A stretch of 64,000 bases of DNA, taken from positions 20,703 to 84,702 of the forward strand of contig JADLBD010000008.1 in NCBI GenBank assembly GCA_020847975.1, read 5' to 3'. Positions within the stretch are counted from its first letter, which is position 1, and every line of letters starts with the position of its first letter. Origin of the DNA: Bryobacterales bacterium (GTDB lineage Bacteria > Acidobacteriota > Terriglobia > Bryobacterales > Bryobacteraceae). Positions 10,901-18,823 of this stretch are shown here, in pieces. The translations under genes were made by a program, and so were the position numbers. The notes under the pieces were generated by a model. That model saw only the letters and a program-made list of their open reading frames with translations. It did no database searches and was not told where the DNA came from.

Positions 10901-11028
10901 CGCAACTCGGCGAGCCTCTTGTCGAATTCATCCCGCTCAGCGGCAGCGATAGTGCAGCAGGTTGCGAATAAAGAAAGCGCGGCAAGTCTGCACATTTGGC
11001 GGCTTCCTGGTGGCTGCATAATTCTCAT
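7972..11028 (-). CDS. Large secreted helical protein (1018 aa); possible distant Tc-toxin TcA C-terminal-like region
   Basis: Signal peptide ending AAAERDEF; long helical middle (VQKQQTEVFQEEQTRQLQFLNQ, IREAEGKITAAQLAQGIAN); C-term FPVRYYSAGFTD...RLEKFKVAVLSVTG...SRWLLQVNPMNLLELENIDDIILEFTLNS. Confidence 0.7.
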   Translation of the reverse strand: MRIMQPPGSRQMCRLAALSLFATCCTIAAAERDEFDKRLAELRVQLNTARLYVGNYPGGNNDPNPVRRRFLGLNTEDRPDGSPVRARQLDEVLEKAVALLAIRHSGPQRDQLSALLYEATQLSIQGWLICGNISLMEGLRVTYPSTAGQQVRPVHKPVPFGSPENDYNFVATKDASTAKLFYDEGFRILLRSLTRSEPDADGKFIVDIDVSRLPPDVRELPGAFANELFPQYTYYVDFGVPSDASDDRVVAIQTQGYMMGNMLQKQGQALQSIGYRLWTAAYFNRAPQRDPALGARILDDTVEQLHIGANAQFLASIALAASVGDKAVQTAESPYAVDRLYFSRTNIEESRSVIGQIRAKQKPTLPIDEIMAGNDQVREVLQTLQDPNGTPGSISRAEQTYAAARDALFLVQKQQTEVFQEEQTRQLQFLNQLVALTDIPVPAEPSINSASGQLAYRKLVADRITALLNDPEPTLGASNNRLDDAIKQVIFQRQQVLNKKAVLDSYPLRIKIIEDTLGANVSAIREAEGKITAAQLAQGIANSVTITVVAGVTGPTAYAGVNVTNNPGAIQVAKLQNDITRAANLKEMKFLENESAAQIRNLLLDQDLAHGELMSQLILLRNAADDVNKVRGDAERLLGQLRDFNQAVASLWYRDPVWNIELTGKEEEANRALDSVVRNLYKLGKMLEIRWVEPFSNPVSVLSGEPQSLGAEFDSFWSLESVFALGSVNVRDNPDLNPPAKQARSFLQALKNWDAKLRQLRVFEGALLPVQISLRQDIFGLADVRTINGVTRYLDTDASSNPTGYQADRALKQSNIRRFQNLLINNGLYLPNEPNKPRGFLLKFPVRYYSAGFTDFRLGNTRLFGTIPAWNYRLEKFKVAVLSVTGKDAFPQRAAEILFAQSGIVENIDFFERRLSQRSDDQRRLRQINLDNYARYDPNDLGSSGNSPYLLFSIATRYTFPSDGEIGPAARMSLRFWSPFASRWLLQVNPMNLLELENIDDIILEFTLNSGMPDPLPQ

Positions 11029-14000
11029 TGGTGTTGGCTCCGGCCTGTCGGGCCCGGGGCGCTTCCCGCTCTAATCCGAATACGGCCATCGGTCCCCGCG
11101 CTCCCAAGGTTTCCTATTTGTCCTCCAATAGCGGAGAACACCTGGACTGGTTCTCCCGGCGCGTTGATATCGCGGCCATCGATCCGCTGTTCGATATCGT
11201 TATAGGCGGGCACCTGACCCGGAAGAGGAGGTGCCAGTTTTGTGTAGCGAGTATCCGGTGTTGCCAGGATCTCTGCGTAAGCATAGCTGTCTCCAGCCGA
11301 GGGATGTATGACGAAACTGCGAGGATGAAGATCAAGATCCTCACCTGGCAGTCCATCGTCGTCGAGGCTGAGTGATGGGTTTGTCGACGGGTCGATATAC
11401 GGTGGCCGATCAACATCCACCTTGGCCGAAGATGTCTTTTGCGCCTGAAGGGCGACCGCGCCGGTCGGGTCCGCCCCATTGAAAGGTACTTCGGCGCCGA
11501 AACCACTCAATGGAACGATTTGCACGATGCGCTTTTGATTCGGTTCGCTCGAATCGAGGGTGACTATCACCCAATCATCCAGCGCGATCCATTCCGGCGA
11601 CGACCCCACCTGGACTCTGGGTTTTAGCGCAACAGTGGAACTGGTGCACCACGCAGGAGGCCCTGGCTGGCAACTGGGCGTGGTGAAACGTGCAACCGGC
11701 AGCGTCAGTTCAAGTGTCAGCGCGCGCTTTCGGGTAGTTACTGGAGTTGCCGAAGGCTGTGCGGTGACGCCATCCCAGAGAGGGTCCCATTTGAGATCCA
11801 CGCCGGCGGGGATGCTGCCACTGAGCGTCAGCTTCAGCGGCACGCGGACGATGCCGGTTACCGCAGACGATCTGACTACCAGCGGGGAAACCGAGACTCG
11901 CGGCAAAATGTTTTCTGGCCTGACGGTGATCGTGAGTTCACTGGATCCGGGGCCACCCGCTAAAAAGCCATCTAGATGGTCGACAAATCCTCGCGGGTGA
12001 TCGGCGGTATCCAGCTTGTCGATATGGCCCTGTGCATAGCCTGGCTTTGTAGCCAGCACGTCAATCCGTAAGCCGGGAATTGTCGGAATGCTGAACTTTC
12101 CCGTCGTCTTGTCCGGAATAGAGTATCGAGCGGCCACATTGGCGTTGAGGCCAACCACATCGAGCGATACGTCATCGAAGCGGCCGGCGCTCTCGTCCCC
12201 CTCGATCACCACCTGGCCGGATACCTGATAAATCGGAGTGCCATATACGAGCAGACTCCAGCCGTTAAACCTGTTTGTCTTGCCTGCCTCGGAATGCTCC
12301 CATCGCAGCGTCCAGGTACCGTGAGAACTCTTGCCGATGAGTCCTTCCAACGACTGTCGGGGCGCTCTCACGACGTAGGCTGCGAGGCTCTCTCGCAGAA
12401 GGTGTTCATACCGGCGTTCATTCAATCCGCCGGGTGTAGCCGCCGGAAGCGGTGTTGCCCCGCGCAATTCGGGTGGGTTGAGAGCCGAGAGCGGATCGAT
12501 TGCAGTCTTTCCGGAGTCAAAAATGACTCCTCCCGCCGGTCCAACCCCTTCCGCATTGTGCAGGACGATTTCTGTTCCATCCGGAGCCGTAAGCCGGAGG
12601 GAGTGGCGTCGATCGGGTGCTTCTTGGGAAACCACGACAAGCACGCGATCGATCAAGAGGTCGTTAGGCACCGAAATCGCCGCTGAGAGCGGCGTATTCG
12701 CCGCGCGACTCACACCCCCTGCGGGTGTCTCGTAGAAGTAAGTGTCAGCTCGATAGGGGGTTGGGCCGCGCCGGACAAGTCGAAATTTGCCCGTTAGTTT
12801 AACCGGCTGCGGCATCAGCCCGCGGACGACCTCGCGATACTCGCCGACCAGAACAGGGTTGCCCTTCTCCGTCCCTGCAAGCTGTCCAAGCAACTGAATG
12901 TCCCGAGAGATGAAACTGGGCAGGGGATTAGTGAAATCCGCTCTCTTTTCACGCCCGGGCAAGGTGAAATAGTGCCGGTCACCGTCCCGGTTTGTCCGGT
13001 ACGATAGACCGGTTGCGCGGTCCACTTCGGTTCTTATGTCGTCTCCGGGAGTCGTGGAAGATAAGGGAAAGGTGTCAAAAGGGAACCTGTTAAGATCTCC
13101 GGGTTCGATCGTAACTCCGCCCTCCAGGACGAATCGATGAGCAAATCCGGGTGAGGCGCCTCCGGCCACACTGTAGTCCAATGAGTGGCCCATCAGGTGA
13201 GCATCGCGCGGCCAAAGGAGGGTTTCCCGGCTGTCCACAATTCCTCGAACCTGGCGAGAGCCGGATAGCGTGTCTTCAGTCAACTGCAGATAGAGGTCTA
13301 CGTCAGCTACGCTGTTTTGGCGTCCGTTAACAGTCTCAATACTGGCGATTCCCATCCACTGTCCTGCTAATCCCGTCGCATCGATTACGATATCGAAGCT
13401 CCGTTCCTGGCCTGTACTTGCGGATACCTTAAGTCGCGCAACATAGGTACCTGAAGGTAGATGAGTACGATCCACCTCGATTTCCAGGTTCTCCGTAGAG
13501 GAGAGAGCGAGGCCCTGGGCCTGGCGCAGCGACAGAACGAGCCCAACCTGCTCAGGCGTACCCAGAGCCACTGCAGGAAGAGCTAGCGGACTTGTGTATG
13601 GCTGTAGTTCCGCTTTCCAGCCGAGCACTCCTCCGCCTCGGTTGTAGAACGGCAGAGTAAGCGAGGTCCGATCCTGCCGGATCCGCAACACACGTTGCGT
13701 GGAAGAGTCGTCAAAAACCGGTGATCCTCCCGGCAGACCAAAGTCGGTATCCTCAGGTCCAGGAACCCAAGGCTGGCCCACTGCAACGGGCGGGTCGGCT
13801 AACGGCGGGAGGTCGGCGTCAGCGCTGGCCTGTATGACAAGGTCCGGCGACATTCCGAAGTTCTTAGTGGCTTCGATCCAATACCCAGCCTGTGCATCGA
13901 GGGTCTGGAATTCGGAGAACTCAGAATCGCCAATCTTGTATGTGCTGAAGCGCTGGCTCCTGGCATCCCATCGTAAGATTCGGCTTATGCTGGTCAAGTC

Positions 14001-14639
14001 TCCTGGTCTGAAGACCGAGCCTATGGCAGTGTGAGAAACGGCCTCTCCTGTGGCGCCGAGAGGAAGGGGGAAGCCGATCAAGTTCCAGGATGGCTGGATT
14101 GTAATTCCAGTAGAACCCGGCGCGGGATCACCCTCTATGATGTATCGGGCGTCGGCGAGAACCGCAGCAACATAGACGTAGTAGGACCGGCCGAACTCGA
14201 CTTTTGAGAAGACTTCTGTTCCTGCCACATTGGCGTGACCTTCAGCCAGACGCGGAAGCTGGTCTACTCTTACGTCTCCACCCGGCTCAAAGGAACGCCA
14301 AATGAACTTGGCGATTCCGGCGCTCGCATCAACCGACATCAGATCGTAAGCCGCACGAAGCTGGCTCTGAGCCGGGCTACCGCTATTGTAGAGTGGCTTT
14401 CCCGATGACTCTGATAGCAGTGCAGAAAAGACGCTCTGCGGCGAGGTGTTGGTTGGCAGAACCTGAAAAGTGATGAGGTTCCAACCGGGCTGAAGAGTCA
14501 TGACTTGAGAGGCCGCTCGCGCGGCGGGGCTGTTGAGGATGATGAACAACAATAACCCAGAAGTGCCGAACCAGCTAGAGTTTGATCGGCCCGCTCGTAA
14601 TAGCAATGATCGGCAAATAGCACCTCTCGTATTTGCCAT
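11025..14639 (-). CDS. Large secreted protein with proprotein-convertase P-like domain and carboxypeptidase-regulatory-like region
   Basis: ORF listed to 14675; MANTRGAICR at 14639 avoids overlap with the upstream gene. P-domain pattern: AISVPNDLLIDRVLVVVSQEAPDRRHSLRLTAPDGTEIVLHNAEG...GTWTLRWEHSEAGKTNRFNGWSLLVYG; then YQVSGQVVIEGDESAGRFDDVSLDVVG. Confidence 0.72.
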   Translation of the reverse strand: MANTRGAICRSLLLRAGRSNSSWFGTSGLLLFIILNSPAARAASQVMTLQPGWNLITFQVLPTNTSPQSVFSALLSESSGKPLYNSGSPAQSQLRAAYDLMSVDASAGIAKFIWRSFEPGGDVRVDQLPRLAEGHANVAGTEVFSKVEFGRSYYVYVAAVLADARYIIEGDPAPGSTGITIQPSWNLIGFPLPLGATGEAVSHTAIGSVFRPGDLTSISRILRWDARSQRFSTYKIGDSEFSEFQTLDAQAGYWIEATKNFGMSPDLVIQASADADLPPLADPPVAVGQPWVPGPEDTDFGLPGGSPVFDDSSTQRVLRIRQDRTSLTLPFYNRGGGVLGWKAELQPYTSPLALPAVALGTPEQVGLVLSLRQAQGLALSSTENLEIEVDRTHLPSGTYVARLKVSASTGQERSFDIVIDATGLAGQWMGIASIETVNGRQNSVADVDLYLQLTEDTLSGSRQVRGIVDSRETLLWPRDAHLMGHSLDYSVAGGASPGFAHRFVLEGGVTIEPGDLNRFPFDTFPLSSTTPGDDIRTEVDRATGLSYRTNRDGDRHYFTLPGREKRADFTNPLPSFISRDIQLLGQLAGTEKGNPVLVGEYREVVRGLMPQPVKLTGKFRLVRRGPTPYRADTYFYETPAGGVSRAANTPLSAAISVPNDLLIDRVLVVVSQEAPDRRHSLRLTAPDGTEIVLHNAEGVGPAGGVIFDSGKTAIDPLSALNPPELRGATPLPAATPGGLNERRYEHLLRESLAAYVVRAPRQSLEGLIGKSSHGTWTLRWEHSEAGKTNRFNGWSLLVYGTPIYQVSGQVVIEGDESAGRFDDVSLDVVGLNANVAARYSIPDKTTGKFSIPTIPGLRIDVLATKPGYAQGHIDKLDTADHPRGFVDHLDGFLAGGPGSSELTITVRPENILPRVSVSPLVVRSSAVTGIVRVPLKLTLSGSIPAGVDLKWDPLWDGVTAQPSATPVTTRKRALTLELTLPVARFTTPSCQPGPPAWCTSSTVALKPRVQVGSSPEWIALDDWVIVTLDSSEPNQKRIVQIVPLSGFGAEVPFNGADPTGAVALQAQKTSSAKVDVDRPPYIDPSTNPSLSLDDDGLPGEDLDLHPRSFVIHPSAGDSYAYAEILATPDTRYTKLAPPLPGQVPAYNDIEQRIDGRDINAPGEPVQVFSAIGGQIGNLGSAGTDGRIRIRAGSAPGPTGRSQHQ

Positions 14640-14640
14640 C

Positions 14641-16557
14641 TCACTTACCAAGTACTTTCGCATTCTTGATCGCAATCCGGGGTTGTCCGCTCGACGGATC
14701 CCGCTCTACGATGCCCGTGACGCGAACCGTCTCGTCAAGAACAGCGCTCGCCGTCACCCCCTGGGTGGCTGTTTGATCCTTGGGCAAGGCAGCTTCGATT
14801 GGCATTGGCAGTCGAACGGCGATCGAGTTACCAGCGGCATCGGTGAGCATCAGCTTTCGGCCTTCACGCAATTGAAGATTGGATCCCTTATTCTCAATAC
14901 GCCCAATCACCTCGACGTTCTTGCCAAAGAACGCGCTCGGGTCCTTTAGAACCCGATCTATGGAAAGAGCATTGTCATTTGGTTGCGGAGCCGCCGGTGT
15001 TGGACTCGGCGATGCACACATGTTCCGGGAAATGAGGATCCTTGCACTGATGGCATTTCCTGGGTCGCCGATATCACAGACCGCGACTCTGCCAATGCTG
15101 CTCGGATTCGTGGCCCTGTCGAAGCTCCGGCGGCCCTGAGGTCCGGGAAACAAATCTCCAGGCCCACCTCGAAAAGAGGGTGTAGAAATTCGATGTAGCC
15201 TCCTCAGTCCGTCGGCTTCAATCAACTCGACACCCATGTTCTCCGGGTCGAAATTGACACGGTTTGACCGCATTCCGGAGTTCACAGCAGTTTCGTTGAC
15301 CCGCCAAATCTGCAGGCCACTGCCGGGAAGTTTGGAATTGAACAATTTCTTTCCTACGTTATCGAGGAGGTAGTACTGGTTTGACGAAATGCGTATTTTG
15401 TAGACGTCTGGATGGTCCTCGATGGTAGCAATGGTGGCGGGTAATAGATCTGCGCTCACCTGAACTGGCCTGATCCAGCCCATAAACTCTTTTGCCCAAG
15501 GGGACATATGAACGGGTTGATCAGGACTCTGGCCGTCTCCACCCCACGACCCAGCAGACATCAGGCACCAATTGCCGAGCCCTTCTGATCGTCCAGATGT
15601 GTCATACAAGTCCGGCAACCCAAAGGCGTGTCCGAACTCGTGGGCAAAGACTCCAATTTGGTTGGGCGTAACGGCGTCACACGCATACGCGGGCTGAATC
15701 GTGTAGTCGTCGATCTTGATGAAACCACCGTTTGCGCTTTTGCTTTTTGTCACATATTCCGACCCAGTCCAGTTGCTATAGCTGGACCGATGCGACCAGA
15801 TGTTTGTGCTCGATCTGTTGCATTCGGCTCCGCTCTTCGGGTGGGCAAATGCAACGAAATCGACGTACCCGTCATCATCGCCTGAATTGGGCATTCCATC
15901 TGGCCCGTCGTTGTCGTATTGTCCCCAGTCAACATCGCTGTTTAGATCAACAGCTTCTCGGATTAGAGTTGCGATGTTGGCGCTGTCGCACAAACCGTTA
16001 CAGTGTTTCACGGCTCCACCGGCTTGGTAATCCTTTCCCTCATAGAAACTGCCGTTTTGAGAAAGAGCTTTCCATCGGTAGACGGTGCCTCTGACGGTAA
16101 ATGTCCCATATGACATCTCTCGGTATAGGTCACCGATAGTCTTGCCTGGTCTACTTGGATCACCGTCGAACAAAGTCCGTTGGAGAACACCCGAGTCGAA
16201 CAGCGGGTTCCCGGCCTGGTCACCCGAGGTGTCTCGGAACGATAACAGGACAACCGGAATATTCTTGGTTCCCGTGATCATTGGAGGTCCTTCTGCAGTC
16301 GTAGCCTCCAACGCGGCGATACTCCCCAGCAAACCGGCGATCCCAGAACTCTCCAGGGCGGCCCGATTCCGAAGAGTGCGGGTCATCAAGGGGATCAATG
16401 CCCTCTTATAGGTAAAGGCCCGCGGGTTCTTCTGGAGCCTCTCCATGTAGGCGTCCGGGAGCGGTCCACCGTCTCTCGGCGAGACGGTTGCGTTAAGACC
16501 GGCTTCAAATGGCAGGAACACCGCGATCAACACGGCAAGTCGACGTGACGCCCGCAT
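14641..16557 (-). CDS. M6 family metalloprotease domain protein with C-terminal OB-fold-like domain
   Basis: Zinc motif HEFGHAFGLPDLYD followed by SEGLGNWCLMSAGSWGGDGQSPDQPVHMSPWAKEFMGW, typical of immune-inhibitor-A-like M6 proteases; N-terminal signal peptide. Confidence 0.9.
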   Translation of the reverse strand: MRASRRLAVLIAVFLPFEAGLNATVSPRDGGPLPDAYMERLQKNPRAFTYKRALIPLMTRTLRNRAALESSGIAGLLGSIAALEATTAEGPPMITGTKNIPVVLLSFRDTSGDQAGNPLFDSGVLQRTLFDGDPSRPGKTIGDLYREMSYGTFTVRGTVYRWKALSQNGSFYEGKDYQAGGAVKHCNGLCDSANIATLIREAVDLNSDVDWGQYDNDGPDGMPNSGDDDGYVDFVAFAHPKSGAECNRSSTNIWSHRSSYSNWTGSEYVTKSKSANGGFIKIDDYTIQPAYACDAVTPNQIGVFAHEFGHAFGLPDLYDTSGRSEGLGNWCLMSAGSWGGDGQSPDQPVHMSPWAKEFMGWIRPVQVSADLLPATIATIEDHPDVYKIRISSNQYYLLDNVGKKLFNSKLPGSGLQIWRVNETAVNSGMRSNRVNFDPENMGVELIEADGLRRLHRISTPSFRGGPGDLFPGPQGRRSFDRATNPSSIGRVAVCDIGDPGNAISARILISRNMCASPSPTPAAPQPNDNALSIDRVLKDPSAFFGKNVEVIGRIENKGSNLQLREGRKLMLTDAAGNSIAVRLPMPIEAALPKDQTATQGVTASAVLDETVRVTGIVERDPSSGQPRIAIKNAKVLGK

Positions 16558-16641
16558 CTCTTGTACCTCCCTGTTCTATTTGGTTGGGTGATTCTAGCAC
16601 AAAACGCTGGTGTTTCGATGGTGCGGACTGGGGCTCGTGTT

Positions 16642-16710
16642 GGACTGTGGCTCTGTCGCGGACTGTGGCTCTGTCGCGGACTCTGGCTCTGTCGCGGACT
16701 GTGGCTCTCG
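16642..16710. repeat. 18-bp tandem repeat, about 4 copies (ggactgtggctctgtcgc)
   Basis: Direct reading: copies at 16642, 16660, 16678 and 16696 (last partial), with one substitution in copy 3. Confidence 0.9.
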
Positions 16711-16862
16711 GAGCGGGATTGTGGCACCTTACCCCATTCTCCAAATCCATTACGGAGAGGGTTCCTCTCGGGGAACATCGAGCAGCGGTTCCTGTCGGGC
16801 ACGGGCGCGCGGCACTTCACCGTGCACCGTGCGGCGTAGGTAAAGCTAGAATACTCTTTTGA

Positions 16863-17597
16863 ATGCAGAATGCCCGCCTTCAGTCCGTCGTCGTCTTTGA
16901 CGGCGACGATACACTCTGGCGCACCATGCCGCTCTACACGGAAGCGAAGGCGCGGTTCTTCGCGCTAATGGACCGGGCGTCTTTGAATTCGGAGGGGATC
17001 GAAAGGGAATTTGAAGAGCGGGACCACCGAAACGTCGCCAAGTGGGGATTTACGGTTGAGCGATTCCGGAACTCGATGGTTGAGACCTACCGGGCGCGCG
17101 CCCTGGCCGCGGGCGTTTCGCCCGAACTAAAGCGGGAAGAAGAGATCTCGCGCATCGCAACTTCTGTTGCACGTCGGAGGGCTCCCCTTCTGCCGTACGC
17201 GCGTCAGGTACTCACCCGGTTGTCGGCGTCTTGCCGCCTCGTCCTCCTGACGAAGGGCGAATACGAACTCCAGCGGCGCCGTGTCATGGCAAGTGGCCTG
17301 GAAGGGCTGTTTGAGAAGGTGATAATCGTCGATCACAAGGATGTTGCGACCTTCCGGCAACTCGCTACCGAACTCAAGGTCAAGCCGGACCGGGTTTGGT
17401 CCGTCGGCGACTCGATGCGCTCCGATGTCCGGCCGGCACTGGCAGCTGGATTCCGGGCTGTCTGGATTCCGCAGAAAACCTGGTCATACGAGGAAGTCGA
17501 TTCCGACTTGGATGCCCCGGGGAGGTTCCTCCGACCGCGATCCATCCGCGAGTTGCCGAAGGTCCTCCTGCCGGAGTTGAGAAAGGACGGGGAGTGA
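16863..17597 (+). CDS. HAD family hydrolase
   Basis: VVFDGDDTLWRTMPLY (motif I), RLVLLTKGE (motif II), KPDRVWSVGDSMRSDVRPALAAGFRAVWIP (motifs III/IV). Confidence 0.88.
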   Translation: MQNARLQSVVVFDGDDTLWRTMPLYTEAKARFFALMDRASLNSEGIEREFEERDHRNVAKWGFTVERFRNSMVETYRARALAAGVSPELKREEEISRIATSVARRRAPLLPYARQVLTRLSASCRLVLLTKGEYELQRRRVMASGLEGLFEKVIIVDHKDVATFRQLATELKVKPDRVWSVGDSMRSDVRPALAAGFRAVWIPQKTWSYEEVDSDLDAPGRFLRPRSIRELPKVLLPELRKDGE

Positions 17598-18715
17598 TCT
17601 ACATCTTCAGTTCGGCCTATTACGACCTGTTTAAGCAGAACGTCCTGAATGCCTCCTGTTACCCGGATGGGCACGTGATGAGGCTGCGGTATGACGCGAA
17701 GTACATCGAACCTGCCGCCCGGAAGAACCCGGACTCCATCAAGGACAAAGAGGCGGTCCTGGTGTTCGCGGAGGGCTCCATCGCGAACCGTGACGCCGTG
17801 AAGGGTGGTGGTCAGGCGCGAGACTATTGGTTTTACCCGCTGCGGCGGTGCACGGTGTCTGCGGCAAGCGCTCCGGCGGACATCTTTATTGTCGATGTGA
17901 AGTTGGGAAGTTTCGTTGATTACCAGGATGGGCCTGCCAGTCGCGACCAGCAGTGGGACGGGCACATCAAGGCCCTCGCCGCGCGGCCGTGGCCGAAGAA
18001 CTTCCGAACCAGTTCCACCGAGGAAGGATTCTACCTATTCTCAGGCGACAGCCTCCCCCTCATCGATGACCGGCGGGAACTCGAACTCGCTTGGCGGTCC
18101 GTTGTCGAGCGGGCGAACGAAAGCGAACTGAAGGAGTGCATTACTTATCGCGTGCTGGGCTTCTATCGGCGGGGATGGTGGAACAAAGAGAAACTCATCA
18201 AGCCGAAGGTGGATGGCCCGGATGCGCTCTACGCCTTCCGGAGTGGGGAAACGGTGCTGCTGAAACTGCTGTTCTACGGCGATGCCAACCGCAAGGGGGA
18301 CGCGAAGTCGCTTAGGTTGGAATTCGACAGCAAGGCATTCACGAGCGCGTCCGTCTCGACGGTTCTTGTGAACGGCCACTACAACGAGGAACGAATCCTA
18401 CTCCCGTGCGCCCGGACGACGGACCCCTTGATCACATCCCTGGGCTTGGTTCAGAATCAGCCGAAAGACGGGGTTTGGAGCCCGCAACCGACTTTTATGG
18501 TCAAGGTCGCACCGCGCACCCTATACCTCCTGGCGGTGGTCCTGGTGTTCGCCTTTAGCTTCCTGTTTGGGAGCCTCGGAAAATTCAGCGAGCTGTGGAA
18601 GGAAATCAATTGGGCCGACCCGGGTTCCATCGGCGACCACTTGGCCAAGCCGGCGGCCGGGTTCCTCTTTCTGCTGGCGAGTTGGCTCTACCTCAGAAAG
18701 TTCCCGCTTAAATAA
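17594..18715 (+). CDS. Unknown protein with C-terminal transmembrane segments
   Basis: GTG at 17594 overlaps the HAD stop (GTGA); in frame with listed ORF 17396-18715. C-term TLYLLAVVLVFAFSFLFGSLG and PAAGFLFLLASWLYLRKF are hydrophobic segments. No family recognised. Confidence 0.75.
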   Translation: MIYIFSSAYYDLFKQNVLNASCYPDGHVMRLRYDAKYIEPAARKNPDSIKDKEAVLVFAEGSIANRDAVKGGGQARDYWFYPLRRCTVSAASAPADIFIVDVKLGSFVDYQDGPASRDQQWDGHIKALAARPWPKNFRTSSTEEGFYLFSGDSLPLIDDRRELELAWRSVVERANESELKECITYRVLGFYRRGWWNKEKLIKPKVDGPDALYAFRSGETVLLKLLFYGDANRKGDAKSLRLEFDSKAFTSASVSTVLVNGHYNEERILLPCARTTDPLITSLGLVQNQPKDGVWSPQPTFMVKVAPRTLYLLAVVLVFAFSFLFGSLGKFSELWKEINWADPGSIGDHLAKPAAGFLFLLASWLYLRKFPLK

Positions 18716-18823
18716 ATGTTCTATCAGTCGCTCATATTGGACTCCGATCGTACATACCCATACAGGAGCGGTTGACAACTGCTCTAATTCTCGCGGCCAC
18801 CGAGCCGCAAAGGGGAATATCAA

